The notes beneath the pieces were generated by a model. The model saw only the letters and a program-made list of their open reading frames with translations. It had not been told where the DNA came from and did no database searches. A DNA stretch of 64,000 nt from Lachnoanaerobaculum gingivalis (lineage in GTDB: Bacteria > Bacillota > Clostridia > Lachnospirales > Lachnospiraceae): assembly GCF_003862475.1 (NCBI RefSeq), contig NZ_RRCO01000004.1, positions 108,036 to 172,035 on the forward strand, given 5' to 3'. The translations under genes were made by a program, and so were the position numbers. Numbering within the stretch: the stretch's first letter is position 1; the number at the start of each line of letters is the position of its first letter. Below are positions 1 to 8,741 of the stretch, piece after piece.

Positions 1-124
1 TGAACAGCCAATGGATAGAAAGATTGAGTATATTATAACGGATGAGGGTAGAGAATATTTTGAAAAAGAAATTTCAAGATTGGAGGAATTACTCTCAAAT
101 GCAAGAAAGTTAAAGGAGGAGTAA
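1..124 (+). CDS. PadR-family transcriptional regulator (C-terminal fragment, cut by window edge)
   Basis: The open frame starting at base 2 runs to a TAA at 122-124. It encodes about 40 residues including IEYIITDEGREYFEKEI and a short acidic/basic helix. The phrase 'Y.IT..G..Y...E' is typical of the end of the winged-helix domain and dimerisation helix of PadR repressors. The following gene encodes a DUF2812 protein, and PadR-DUF2812 pairs are common in Firmicutes, which supports the call. Only the last part of the gene is present, so ligand and targets cannot be judged. The next gene starts 2 bases after this stop, so the two are probably cotranscribed. Confidence 0.6.
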   Translation, partial: EQPMDRKIEYIITDEGREYFEKEISRLEELLSNARKLKEE

Positions 125-125
125 G

Positions 126-674
126 ATGAAGTCTACAGTTAAAAAAGTTTTTTTGGATATAAGCGAGGAAGAGAATTGGCTGAATGAACAGGGAGAAAAG
201 GGGCAGATGCTTATCGGATACTCAAATGGGGTATATGAGTTTGAAGATGTTTCACCGGCAAAATTTCAATATAAAATAGATATTCCAAAGTACATGGGTA
301 AAAATAAAAAAGAATATTTAAAGTTTTTGGAGCAGACCGGTATCAGTGTGATTACCGAATATGCCGGCAGAGTGTATTTGAGAAAAAATAAGGCAGATGG
401 AGAATTCGAACTTTATACTGAAAGGCAGGATGTAAATAATCAAATAAAAAAGAGATATTCATTTTTTATAAGTGTTGGTGTGTCACAGTTTATCTTCGGA
501 GTATTCTTATTCATTCAAATGTTTAATTATATCAGTGAAAAGAGTGCACCTTTTTGGATACTGCTTGTGTTTGGGCTTGGATTTATGATTTCCGGAATAA
601 TATTTTTTATTACAGGTATTTGTAAGCAAAGGAAAAATTTAAACAGTGATGTGGACAGAGATATCTGGGAATAA
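126..674 (+). CDS. DUF2812 membrane protein, partner of PadR regulator
   Basis: 182 aa. A soluble N-terminal part (about residues 1-110; EEENWLNEQGEKGQML, a typical DUF2812 opening) is followed by two membrane segments at about 115-135 and 143-167. A strong AAGGAGGAG ribosome site precedes the ATG, and the gene starts 2 bases after the PadR stop, so the two form a unit. Proteins of this family commonly sit beside PadR repressors and are thought to act with them in membrane stress or drug response, but their biochemical role is unknown. A miniature transposable element begins about 8 bases after the stop codon and may have replaced or supplied the terminator. Confidence 0.7.
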   Translation: MKSTVKKVFLDISEEENWLNEQGEKGQMLIGYSNGVYEFEDVSPAKFQYKIDIPKYMGKNKKEYLKFLEQTGISVITEYAGRVYLRKNKADGEFELYTERQDVNNQIKKRYSFFISVGVSQFIFGVFLFIQMFNYISEKSAPFWILLVFGLGFMISGIIFFITGICKQRKNLNSDVDRDIWE

Positions 675-683
675 AATTATTGG

Positions 684-830
684 GGCTGTCGGGAAATAAG
701 TAATTTTATTTCCCGCAGAACGAAATAGAAATATCCTGACAAATACAAGGCATTTAGACTTATGTTCACATCCGCTACAGTCTGAACATACATATATTTC
801 ATATGTTATGGCTGCCATTTCCCGACAGCC
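684..830 (-). mobile_element. 147-bp non-autonomous miniature element (MITE) related to the IS1182-family element at 34141-36198
   Basis: The element is bounded by 14-bp perfect inverted repeats GGCTGTCGGGAAAT (684-697) and ATTTCCCGACAGCC (817-830), matching the tips of the IS at 34141-36198. Read on the minus strand it is a mosaic of three pieces of that IS: the left tip (GGAAATGGCAG.CATAA), a piece matching IS bases about 35641-35696 (coding for the transposase Cys cluster), and a piece matching about 36132-36196 at the right end. The join between pieces two and three falls at AAATGC, which occurs at both 35691 and 36126 in the IS, as expected for deletion at a microhomology. Scattered mismatches show it was not derived recently from this copy. 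TATT flanks both sides if two extra G residues belong to the left tip, so the target duplication is uncertain. Confidence 0.85.
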
Positions 831-901
831 TATTTTTAATGTAAAATCACAAATTTTGATTGTAACCTTTTGGTAAGTATTTAAAAAAAATATAATAGTA
901 A

Positions 902-930
902 TTGACTGAAACTCTAATATAGTATTTAAT
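902..930 (+). promoter_or_regulatory. Possible promoter for the secreted wall-binding protein
   Basis: TTGACT at 902-907, a 17-base spacer and TTTAAT at 925-930. Transcription would start near 937, about 45 bases before the ATG at 982. The -10 is weak; a TATAAT at about 891-896 is an alternative. Confidence 0.35.
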
Positions 931-981
931 AGTATGGAGAGAATATTATATAAACATATAGATATGAGTGAAAGGAAGAAT

Positions 982-1953
982 ATGAAAAAATTGGGAAGAA
1001 AATTTGCCATAGCGGCAATAAGTGGAATAATAAGCTTGGCGGCTTCTATGACTGCATTTGCGGCATCGGGAATCAAGTCTGTAAAGATAAACATAAAATC
1101 TGATGCTATTACAGTAGGTAAAGACAGGGATATAAACGATATTACGGTAAATGTATCAGGTAGCAGCTACAGTATTGACAGCGTTGATTTTATGGATATG
1201 GGCACTACTTGGGAGATTACAGATACTCCTAAGATTACAGTGCATTTGTCTGCAGATGATAATTATTACTTCAGTGTTTATAAGGCTGAGGACTTTAAAA
1301 TAACAGGTGGAGAGCTTATAGAGGCGAGAAGAGAGAACAGTTCAAATGATTTATACGTAGATATACAGTTACCGGCGCTGATAAATCAGGTATCACCTAT
1401 AGAAACAGTAAATTTAAGCAGTAACGGTCAGGCTGCATGGAGCATATCACAGGGGGCCTCAGGTTATCAAGTGAAGCTTATAAGAGATAATACATCTACA
1501 GTCGGCGGAGTGCAGAGTTTTACTACAAACAGTGCAAACTTTAAGTCACTTATGACAAAGTCAGGTACATACACATTGAAGGTTAGAGCTGTAAACGGTG
1601 ACAGTACAAAGAGCAGTGCATGGGTATCATCAAGCACAGTAACAATAAGTCAGGCTGAGGCTGCAAACAATTACAATGAGAGTAAGAATGTTACAACACT
1701 TCAAGGCACATGGCAGAGAAATGCTACAGGTTGGTGGTATGCATTCTCTGACGGTACATATGTAACTTCATCATGGAAGCAGATAGGCGGTGAATGGTAC
1801 TACTTCAATGCTGACGGATATATGCTTGTGGGATGGCAGAATATAAATGGGAACTGGTACTATATGGACATTAACAGAGGAAATATGCTTTTAAATACCA
1901 CAACACCTGACGGATACTTTGTAAATGAGTCAGGCGCGTATGTTGCAAGATAA
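982..1953 (+). CDS. Secreted protein with Ig/fibronectin-like middle and C-terminal cell-wall-binding repeats
   Basis: 323 aa from the ATG at 982, which follows AAAGGAAG and opens a clear signal peptide (MKKLGRKFAIAAISGIISL, cleavage near AFA-A). An upstream in-frame ATG at 934 would add 16 non-signal residues and is rejected. Residues about 30-140 look beta-rich and unclassified; about 140-235 resemble a fibronectin type III-like fold (AWSISQGASGYQVKLIRD). The C-terminal 85 residues hold choline/glucan-binding-type repeats (GWWYAFSDGTYV, GEWYYFNADGYM, GNWYYMDINRGNM). The last residues, TTPDGYFVNESGAY, match the ends of the two giant proteins encoded at 18738-30619, suggesting a shared wall-attachment module. 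No enzymatic motif is seen; an adhesin or wall-associated role is inferred. Confidence 0.8.
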   Translation: MKKLGRKFAIAAISGIISLAASMTAFAASGIKSVKINIKSDAITVGKDRDINDITVNVSGSSYSIDSVDFMDMGTTWEITDTPKITVHLSADDNYYFSVYKAEDFKITGGELIEARRENSSNDLYVDIQLPALINQVSPIETVNLSSNGQAAWSISQGASGYQVKLIRDNTSTVGGVQSFTTNSANFKSLMTKSGTYTLKVRAVNGDSTKSSAWVSSSTVTISQAEAANNYNESKNVTTLQGTWQRNATGWWYAFSDGTYVTSSWKQIGGEWYYFNADGYMLVGWQNINGNWYYMDINRGNMLLNTTTPDGYFVNESGAYVAR

Positions 1954-1973
1954 TAAATAATATATTGTATATA

Positions 1974-2014
1974 AAAAGAAACTCCGGACTGTAAGACAGT
2001 TTAGAGTTTCTTTT
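1974..2014 (+). terminator. Rho-independent terminator, probably bidirectional
   Basis: AAAAGAAACTC pairs with GAGTTTCTTTT around an inner ACTGT/ACAGT stem. T-runs on one side and A-runs on the other let it serve both the upstream plus-strand gene and the converging lacZ operon, which ends at 2062. Confidence 0.8.
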
Positions 2015-2061
2015 TAGTTGATGTAAATTTACTTTAATATCGGCAAATCTCTTTGATATAT

Positions 2062-5000
2062 TTAGATTCCCTTTATAACAAAGTTGAATTTCAAAGTACC
2101 TTTACCTCTTATAAGATAATCTTCAAGAGTAGGTGCACCCCAAGTATCATCGCCTCCAATACCCATCTGTGCAAGATTTACACGAAGTACAGTCTTTGTA
2201 ACAGGTGGCAATTCAAAGTCATGTCTTGCCTCTTCAATCTCACTCGGAGTATAGCAAAGAGCTGAAACATTGATACAATTTCCTGCAACTATAAGGCCTC
2301 GTCCCTTCTTATCGGTAATCTTTGCAAATCTTACATGAGATTTATTGCCGCTCTCCTGTGGTGAGAGATATTTAGCAAGCTGATCCGCTACCTTGCCTTC
2401 GAAAAGGTCAATCTTTGCACCCGGAAGTCTGTCGGAGTAAGTTTCCATAGGACCGGCTCCATACCATGAAATATTTTCATATTCAGGCTTTAACTTAAAC
2501 ATTGTACCGAACTCAGGTAAATCATATTGACCTGTTTCACTCTTATAGTCCATATTTATCTTGATGCTGCCGTCACCAAACACTTCATATTCCACAGTTA
2601 GCTCATCGCTGCATTCAGGCAGGGCATATTTATAAGTCACAGATACATAAGTATCATATTCCTTTATAACAGGTCTGAATGCAGGCCAATAAGTACTGTC
2701 TTCACGTGGAACTTTTGTAGTGGCATAAAGTGAAGCCGTTTTCCATTTGGAATATCTGAAAGGCATATTATTGCCGAAATCATTGTCTGTAGGCGGTCTC
2801 CAGAAATTAGGTCTCGGTATAGCTTTAAGTAACTCTTTACCGGCATATCTGTAAGAAACGAGTCCGCCGAAATTCTGTGAGAACAGAGCTTCAAAATTAT
2901 CACCCTTTATCCCGAAGTTCACAACTCCCATTGTAAGTTTATAGGGTTTATTTTCACAGAGTATAGTATCACAAATAATATTATCATCAAACTTTGAGAA
3001 AAGAGCATCATATGCTTTATTACCTTCTCTTAAAACAACTTCTGTAAATGAAACTTCGCCGAGGTTATATAAGGTTTCAATATTAAAAACAGCCTTAACA
3101 CCTATAACAAGCTCATCGCCATAAATATCAAAAAGCTTTCCGGCTTTTTCTTTGATATTTAGAGAATGCTCAGTCTTTGACAATCCTTCACCTTTTAAAT
3201 AAAAACTTCTTTCATATAAAGTTTTTCCGAATTTCTTTATATAAATAACAAATTTATAGTCATTCAAATCTCTGAAAAGATTTCTGTTGTGTACATATAA
3301 TAAGTCTTTGTCAAAATCCATCTTTAAATCAACAGGTCTGTAATTATATCTTACCGCCTGAATTTTAGGAGAAATATCTCTGTCACCTCCGTACACTATA
3401 CCGTTTCCGCTGAAGTTATAGTCGGTAGGAGAGTCATCAAAATCTCCTCCGTAGTACTGAGTATCATTGCCGAAAGGATCTTTACCGGTAATACTTTGAT
3501 CGATATAGTCCCAGATAAATCCACCTTGGAAAAGCTCCTCTTCCCATGCAAGCTCGGTATAAAGCTGCATACCTCCACAGGAGTTACCCATTGCATGAGT
3601 ATACTCACATTCAATAAAAGGTTTATCTCTGTGAGTTTTCAAAAATTCCTTTACATCAGATACCTTTGCATACATTCTGCTTTCGATATCTGAGGTATCA
3701 TTATAGCGACGGTCATTAAAGACGCCCTCATAGTGAACAAGTCTGCTTGAATCTTTTTTTCTGAAGAACTCGCTCATCTCATATATATCGCTGCCGCCAT
3801 AACTTTCATTTCCACATGACCAGATAAGTATGGAAGAGTGATTTCTGTCTCTCATATACATGGAGTTTGCTCTGTCAAGAAGTAGAGGCAACCACTCTTT
3901 TTTATCGCCCGGAACCACCATATCATAGTCTGAAACGCCGCTAAGAAGTCCGTCCCAGCTGCCGTGAGACTCAAGATTACATTCATCCATAAGATAGATG
4001 CCGTAGATATCACATAGCTCATATAGTGCAGAACAGTTTGGATAATGGCTTGTTCGTATAGCATTGATATTGTTTTCCTTCATGGTAACTATATCTTTTT
4101 TAACTTCCGCATAGCTGATTGCACGACCTGATTTGGAGCTGAAATCATGTCTGTCCACACCGGCAAATACAATTCTTTTACCGTTGACAGTCATTATATT
4201 AGCTGAATTTTTTTCAAATAATCTAATACCGATTTTTACAGAAGTTACTTCAAGTAAATTATCACCGTCATATATTTCAATGTACAGAGTGTAGAGATTA
4301 GGGATTTCGGCACTCCAAAGCTTCGGATTATTTATTTCAAGGAAAATATTATTTTCACCGGAAACCTGATCCTTAACAAGCTCTGTCACAACAGTTTCAT
4401 CAAAGAAGCATCTAAACTCATTAGACTTTAAAGTCATATCAAAAGCGTCATATAATCTTAGTTTGACTTTGGCACTTTGACTTAGAGTTAATGATATATC
4501 CAATTTGACTTTATCAAGATTTTTATTTTCAAATATCTGTTTTACACCTATATCCTGCAAATGGCACTTCGGCTTTGCGTAGAGACAGATATCTCTAAAA
4601 ATTCCTGAGAATCTGAAGAAATCCTGATCTTCAAGCCAGCTGCCTGAACACCATTTTGCAACCTGTATTGCAAGTTTATTCTCACCATTTACTATATATT
4701 TACTTAAATCAAACTCGGAAGGAGTAAAACTGTCTTCACAGTAGCCTATATAGTGTCCGTTTAACCATACGGCGGCCGCACTCTCAACACCTTCCATTCT
4801 TAAAATAATATCCTTGCCTGTAAAACTCTCAGGTAATGTAAAGTATTTTACATAGCTTGCAACAGGATTAAAGTCAGTAGGAGACTGACCTGATTTAAGC
4901 TCCTGTCTACCGTCCCAAGGGTATGCAACATTGGCATAATGAGGTCTGTCATAGCCTTCCATTTGTATATGTGCAGGAACTCTGATATCCTCCCAGTTTT

Positions 5001-5217
5001 TGCAGTCAAAGCTTAAAAGCTCAAATCCGTCAGGAGTGGAGTCAGGATTGATTGAGTAATCAAATTTCCATATACCGTTCAGATTGTAGTATAGAGAAGA
5101 CTCACCCTTTATAAGTTCATTCCTATTTGCAAATAACTTATGATCTGAATGTGCCGGAAGTCTGTTTTCCTCAAAAACAGTAGGTTCTAAAATGTTCTTT
5201 AAGATATCTTTATTCAT
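2062..5217 (-). CDS. lacZ: Beta-galactosidase, glycoside hydrolase family 2
   Basis: 1051 aa, the usual length for LacZ-type GH2 enzymes. It hydrolyses lactose and other beta-galactosides in the cytoplasm (no signal peptide). The order is N-terminal sugar-binding domain, Ig-like domains, central TIM barrel and C-terminal small-chain domain (TDNDFGNNMPFRYSKW; APTLEDYLIRG). The acid/base glutamate lies in CGNESYGG (about residue 470) and the nucleophile in ECEYTHAMGNS (about residue 537); DECNLESHGSW is a further active-site strand. It is the last gene of an operon that starts with a sugar-binding lipoprotein and two permeases, so the imported substrate is probably lactose or a galacto-oligosaccharide. 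A 12-bp stem hairpin lies 34-70 bases upstream of its start, between it and the permease gene. The start is preceded by AGAGAGGTAAAA. Confidence 0.95.
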   Translation of the reverse strand: MNKDILKNILEPTVFEENRLPAHSDHKLFANRNELIKGESSLYYNLNGIWKFDYSINPDSTPDGFELLSFDCKNWEDIRVPAHIQMEGYDRPHYANVAYPWDGRQELKSGQSPTDFNPVASYVKYFTLPESFTGKDIILRMEGVESAAAVWLNGHYIGYCEDSFTPSEFDLSKYIVNGENKLAIQVAKWCSGSWLEDQDFFRFSGIFRDICLYAKPKCHLQDIGVKQIFENKNLDKVKLDISLTLSQSAKVKLRLYDAFDMTLKSNEFRCFFDETVVTELVKDQVSGENNIFLEINNPKLWSAEIPNLYTLYIEIYDGDNLLEVTSVKIGIRLFEKNSANIMTVNGKRIVFAGVDRHDFSSKSGRAISYAEVKKDIVTMKENNINAIRTSHYPNCSALYELCDIYGIYLMDECNLESHGSWDGLLSGVSDYDMVVPGDKKEWLPLLLDRANSMYMRDRNHSSILIWSCGNESYGGSDIYEMSEFFRKKDSSRLVHYEGVFNDRRYNDTSDIESRMYAKVSDVKEFLKTHRDKPFIECEYTHAMGNSCGGMQLYTELAWEEELFQGGFIWDYIDQSITGKDPFGNDTQYYGGDFDDSPTDYNFSGNGIVYGGDRDISPKIQAVRYNYRPVDLKMDFDKDLLYVHNRNLFRDLNDYKFVIYIKKFGKTLYERSFYLKGEGLSKTEHSLNIKEKAGKLFDIYGDELVIGVKAVFNIETLYNLGEVSFTEVVLREGNKAYDALFSKFDDNIICDTILCENKPYKLTMGVVNFGIKGDNFEALFSQNFGGLVSYRYAGKELLKAIPRPNFWRPPTDNDFGNNMPFRYSKWKTASLYATTKVPREDSTYWPAFRPVIKEYDTYVSVTYKYALPECSDELTVEYEVFGDGSIKINMDYKSETGQYDLPEFGTMFKLKPEYENISWYGAGPMETYSDRLPGAKIDLFEGKVADQLAKYLSPQESGNKSHVRFAKITDKKGRGLIVAGNCINVSALCYTPSEIEEARHDFELPPVTKTVLRVNLAQMGIGGDDTWGAPTLEDYLIRGKGTLKFNFVIKGI

Positions 5218-5250
5218 TTTTACCTCTCTTAAAATTATATTTTATCAACA

Positions 5251-5287
5251 AAAGGTATGAAATCTTGATACAAGTTTTCACACCTTT
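5251..5287 (-). terminator. Intercistronic hairpin between transporter genes and lacZ (attenuator or mRNA-processing site)
   Basis: On the minus strand AAAGGTGTGAAA pairs with TTTCATACCTTT (12 bp, one G:U) around a 13-base loop. The following TTGTTGATAAAAT is only weakly U-rich, so partial termination or 3'-end protection of the transporter transcript is more likely than a full stop. Confidence 0.55.
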
Positions 5288-5305
5288 AAAAAAGCATATC
5301 ATATA

Positions 5306-6121
5306 TTACTTTACAGCACCTGTAATTCCTTCAGCAAATTGCTTTTGGAGTACGAAGAATATGATAACTGTAGGTATACTGCAAAGAAGTACCGCAAGCA
5401 TAAGTACACCGTAGTCGGTTACATAACCTTCCTTTAAGTTGGCTACCAACATAGGCATTGTAATGGACGTTTTTTCAGTCATTATTACCTTTGGCCAAAG
5501 ATATGAGTTCCAAGCACCCATAAAGGTAATGATTGCTGCTGAAGCATATGTAGACTTCATAGTAGGAATAAAAATTCTGAGGAATATACTGAATTCATTT
5601 AATCCGTCAAGTCTTGCAGCTTCAAGAATATCATGTGGGAATGATCTGGCACTCTGTCTAAAGAGCATTATCAAAAACGGTGTGGACAATGTAGGAAGTA
5701 AAAATCCCAAAGTTGTATTTAAAAGTCCCCATTTTGAAAACATCTGGAACAGAGGAATCATAATAGCTACAAAAGGAACCATCATTGCCAACAAAAGTAC
5801 CGCCATAATGGCATCTTTTGCCTTATCATGGTATATTTCAAAGCCGTAGCCTGCAAGTGAACAGATAAAAAGTGCCAATACCGTCATCATTATTGAATAT
5901 TTAAATGAGTTTATCATAGCACTGCTTACATCACTTGCTGCAAGCAGATTTGAAAGATTTTTAAAGAGATAACTTCCTGGTAGGAGAGCGCCTCTTATTA
6001 CATCTATACTTGCATGAGTGGCACTGACTGCCATCCAGTATAGAGGGAAAATCGATATAAGTGAAACAATGGTCAAAAATACATATTTTACAACAGTTTT
6101 TATTTTAGTCACGCTTATCAC
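5306..6121 (-). CDS. Sugar ABC transporter permease (MalG/LacG type)
   Basis: 271 aa with six predicted membrane segments (the first at about 10-30). It contains the inner-membrane permease EAA loop (EAARLDGLNEFSIFLRIFIP, about residues 165-185) that docks on the ATPase. It belongs to the carbohydrate uptake CUT1 family and pairs with the MalF-type permease upstream, whose gene end it overlaps by 17 bases. No ATPase gene lies in the operon; CUT1 systems often share a genome-wide MsmK/MalK-type ATPase. A cytoplasmic beta-galactosidase downstream points to lactose or related galactosides as substrate. Confidence 0.9.
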   Translation of the reverse strand: MISVTKIKTVVKYVFLTIVSLISIFPLYWMAVSATHASIDVIRGALLPGSYLFKNLSNLLAASDVSSAMINSFKYSIMMTVLALFICSLAGYGFEIYHDKAKDAIMAVLLLAMMVPFVAIMIPLFQMFSKWGLLNTTLGFLLPTLSTPFLIMLFRQSARSFPHDILEAARLDGLNEFSIFLRIFIPTMKSTYASAAIITFMGAWNSYLWPKVIMTEKTSITMPMLVANLKEGYVTDYGVLMLAVLLCSIPTVIIFFVLQKQFAEGITGAVK

Positions 6122-6995
6122 CTACTTTCATCTGTACTGCGGCAAGTACTGCCACTAAAATCAAAATAAAGAATGACATGGCAGCTGAGTAGCCGAAGTT
6201 TGGTACATATTTAAATGAAGTGTTATAAATATAATGAGACATTGTAATTGTTGCATTTGCCGGACCTCCGCTTGTGAGGTTTACAGACTCATCAAACAAC
6301 TGCAATGTACCGTTTGTTGACATGATAGCCGTAAGTAAAATCATAGGCTTTAAAAGCGGAATGGTTATTTTTCTTAATATCTGGAAATATGTTGCTCCGT
6401 CAATCTTTGCGGCTTCATATATGGAATACTCTATATTTTGAAGTCCCGCAAGATAGAATACCATGTTGTAGCCCGTCCATCTCCAAAGCAGAGCGATTAT
6501 AATAACAATTCTTGCCGCAAAAGGATTTGAAAGGAAATTATAACCGGTATGTAAAATTCCAAGATTTACAAGAGCGGTATTTATATAACCGTCCACTGCA
6601 AAAAGTGATCTGAATATAATGGCATATGATACAAGAGATGTAGCACATGGCAGGAAAATACAGGTTCTGAAAAGCCCTTTAAACCTTAAATGCTTATCAT
6701 TTAATAAAGATGCCAAAAGAAGAGCAAATAAAAGCATTATAGGTACCTGAACTATCAGGTATATAAAGGTGTTTTTCAAAGACTGCATAAATATTGCATC
6801 AGCAAACATTCTCTTATAGTTTGTAAGTCCGGCGAATGATATTTTTGCACCCACACCGCTTTGCATAGACAAAATTATGGCTCTTATCATCGGATAGAAA
6901 CTCATAACGGCTATGAGTACGGTGGCAGGAGTCAAAAATATCCAACCTGATATATTTTGTTTTTGTGAGAGTGAAAGTTTTTTCTTATTCCCCAT
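6105..6995 (-). CDS. Sugar ABC transporter permease (MalF/LacF type)
   Basis: 296 aa, six membrane segments, beginning MGNKKKLSLSQKQN before a first helix (about 17-40). The EAA motif YEAAKIDGATYFQILRKI lies at about residues 195-215. It forms the heterodimeric channel with the MalG-type subunit encoded next, overlapping by 17 bases, so translation is probably coupled. AAGGAGAAAT precedes the start. A strong hairpin separates it from the binding-protein gene, consistent with more binding protein than permease being made. Confidence 0.9.
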   Translation of the reverse strand: MGNKKKLSLSQKQNISGWIFLTPATVLIAVMSFYPMIRAIILSMQSGVGAKISFAGLTNYKRMFADAIFMQSLKNTFIYLIVQVPIMLLFALLLASLLNDKHLRFKGLFRTCIFLPCATSLVSYAIIFRSLFAVDGYINTALVNLGILHTGYNFLSNPFAARIVIIIALLWRWTGYNMVFYLAGLQNIEYSIYEAAKIDGATYFQILRKITIPLLKPMILLTAIMSTNGTLQLFDESVNLTSGGPANATITMSHYIYNTSFKYVPNFGYSAAMSFFILILVAVLAAVQMKVGDKRD

Positions 6996-7017
6996 AAATT
7001 TCTCCTTCGATTAAACA

Positions 7018-7054
7018 AGGGGGAGACTTGACCATGGCCAAACCTACCCCCTGA
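7018..7054 (-). terminator. Strong intercistronic hairpin after the binding-protein gene
   Basis: On the minus strand AGGGGG...CCCCCTT encloses a near-palindromic TTTGGCCATGGTCAA core. It lies between the binding-protein stop (7070) and the first permease start (6995). There is no long U-run, so it is likely a partial terminator or 3' stabiliser that raises binding protein relative to permease, as is known for malE-malF type operons. Confidence 0.6.
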
Positions 7055-7069
7055 CAAAACCTTAAAATA

Positions 7070-8398
7070 TTATTTACCCATTGCGAAATTAACAGTGTCC
7101 TGCACAGTCTTAAGCTCGCTGTCTACATCAGCGCCGGCAAGTATATTTGTTGCGGCAGCTGCTACTGCATCTCTTGCTTCATAGTAGTAAACACCTGTAT
7201 TATTCTTTGGTGTCTTTGATGCAAATTCTGTAAGAAGCTTGTAAACTTCCTGTCCCCCAAAGAACTCAACCTTCTCTGCATAAGCCTCTGTTCCACCTGC
7301 AGGTAACCATGTAGCCAATGCACCGCTTGGAAGAATCTTGTCATAGAGCTCTGTGCTTCCTGCAAATGTCTTTGCAAGGAAATCAACTGCCAAATCCTTC
7401 TTCTTTGATCCTGCATTCACAGCCCAGCTTGAACCACCGTTGTTTGAGTAGTTTGTCTGCTCGCCTACACCTGCAAGCTTCGGCAGATTTGTTACAGCCC
7501 ATTTTCCTGACTGATCCTTTGCGGCTCTGATAGAACCCATAATCCAGCAACCGTTGATGGTTCCCGCTACAGTCTCGGCATTCATAGTTGTAATGTACTG
7601 ATCCCAGTCGTTTACAAGTACCATAACGCCTGACTCTTTAAGTTCCTTATATGTTTCAAGTGCTTTCTTTAAAGTTTCGTTTCCTACGATATTAGGGTCA
7701 CCCTTGTCATCAAAGAGTGAAGCGCCTGTAGACTGAAGAATAATCATTATAATATCCGCTTCATTTGCCTGACATGAAAGTAAAGGCTTTCCTGTCTTTG
7801 CAAGAACATCTTTGCCTATTTCAATATATTTATCCCAGTCTATATCTGTAAGGTCGTCAACCTTGTAGCCTGCCTGCTCAAGAATATCTGTTCTGTAAGC
7901 AGCTATAACGGTACCGTTATCAAAAGGAACACCGTAGTTTACATTATTTACGGTTGAGTAAGCCAATTTACCCGGTGCAAACTGTGTAAAGTCAAAAGCC
8001 TTTGTTTCAGTCAAGTTTGCAAAAACATCAGGGAATGAAATCTGATTTTTCCAGAATGCGTTGTCCTGCATAAGGAAAATATCAGGCAATGTAGATAAAT
8101 CACCTGCAACACCTGCTGTGTTGATCTTTGTCTGTAAATCAGCCCATGGAGTTTCCACTACATTAAGCTTGAAATCAGGGTGATCCTTCTGGTAAACTTT
8201 TGCAGCTTCATTCATAGCATTGATATTGAATGCAGGATCCCAGCACCATACTGTAAGAGTGTTGTCATCTGTAGCAGTTGCCGCATTATCTGTAGCTGAG
8301 GAAGAGCTTGTGGAAGCTTCTTTGCCTCCGCCACATCCTGCAAGTAAGGTAGTGCACATTGTACCTGCCATAAGAACACTTAAAATTTTCTTTTTCAC
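7070..8398 (-). CDS. Sugar ABC transporter substrate-binding lipoprotein
   Basis: 442 aa. A lipoprotein signal peptide ends in LLAGC with Cys22 as lipidation site, followed by a Ser/Thr/Ala linker (STSSSSATDNAATATD). The mature part is a family 1 extracellular solute-binding protein (TVWCWDPAFNINAMNEAAKV; GINGC/NNGGSSWAVNAGS regions near the hinge). It captures the sugar outside the membrane and passes it to the two permeases encoded downstream. Position as first gene, with a strong AAGGAGGAC ribosome site and a hairpin behind it, suggests high expression. The substrate is inferred from lacZ, not from the binding residues. Confidence 0.9.
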   Translation of the reverse strand: MKKKILSVLMAGTMCTTLLAGCGGGKEASTSSSSATDNAATATDDNTLTVWCWDPAFNINAMNEAAKVYQKDHPDFKLNVVETPWADLQTKINTAGVAGDLSTLPDIFLMQDNAFWKNQISFPDVFANLTETKAFDFTQFAPGKLAYSTVNNVNYGVPFDNGTVIAAYRTDILEQAGYKVDDLTDIDWDKYIEIGKDVLAKTGKPLLSCQANEADIIMIILQSTGASLFDDKGDPNIVGNETLKKALETYKELKESGVMVLVNDWDQYITTMNAETVAGTINGCWIMGSIRAAKDQSGKWAVTNLPKLAGVGEQTNYSNNGGSSWAVNAGSKKKDLAVDFLAKTFAGSTELYDKILPSGALATWLPAGGTEAYAEKVEFFGGQEVYKLLTEFASKTPKNNTGVYYYEARDAVAAAATNILAGADVDSELKTVQDTVNFAMGK

Positions 8399-8497
8399 AA
8401 AAAGTCCTCCTTATAGTTACAATCAGGTGATTAAGCTATGAAAATAGTGGGTTAAATAGCATATTTAACTTTACCTGAATTGTCATCATTTTCAGAA

Positions 8498-8527
8498 ATT
8501 ATACAATATTGTGAAAATAATTGTCTA
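8498..8527 (-). promoter_or_regulatory. Promoter of the lac operon with palindrome in the spacer
   Basis: Minus strand TAGACA (8522-8527), 18-base spacer, TATAAT (8498-8503). Start would be near 8491, giving about a 90-base leader. The perfect palindrome ACAATATTGT (8503-8512) lies in the spacer against the -10 and could be a repressor operator. No lac regulator gene is adjacent. Confidence 0.5.
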
Positions 8528-8647
8528 TGGTAGTTTTATACTATTATAAAATATATAATTGTTTATATTGTATATTTAAAAAAGTAAAAACAATAGAATA
8601 AGATAAAATAATTAAGTGAATAAGAAATATGTATTTAATACATAGAA
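8528..8647. other. AT-rich spacer between lac operon promoter and murG terminator
   Basis: About 120 bases of very AT-rich sequence with several TATA-like runs and TTTATA-CTAT-TATAAA (a short inverted repeat). No ORF, RNA gene or clear second promoter is supported. Confidence 0.4.
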
Positions 8648-8684
8648 AAGCTCTTTGAAAATTGAAAAAACTTTCAAAGAGCTT
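8648..8684 (-). terminator. Terminator of murG
   Basis: AAGCTCTTTGAAA pairs with TTTCAAAGAGCTT (13 bp). On the minus strand it is followed by TTTTC, fitting termination of murG 58 bases after its stop. Confidence 0.75.
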
Positions 8685-8741
8685 CGATATTTATGATTTT
8701 AGAATATTAAGTAGATGCTATGTCGGTTTTGTATGAAAATT

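Noticed and set aside
639..1094. 151-aa minus-strand open frame
   Set aside because: It runs through the miniature element and into the start of the plus-strand secreted-protein gene; its one recognisable stretch is the transposase Cys-cluster relic. No ribosome site.
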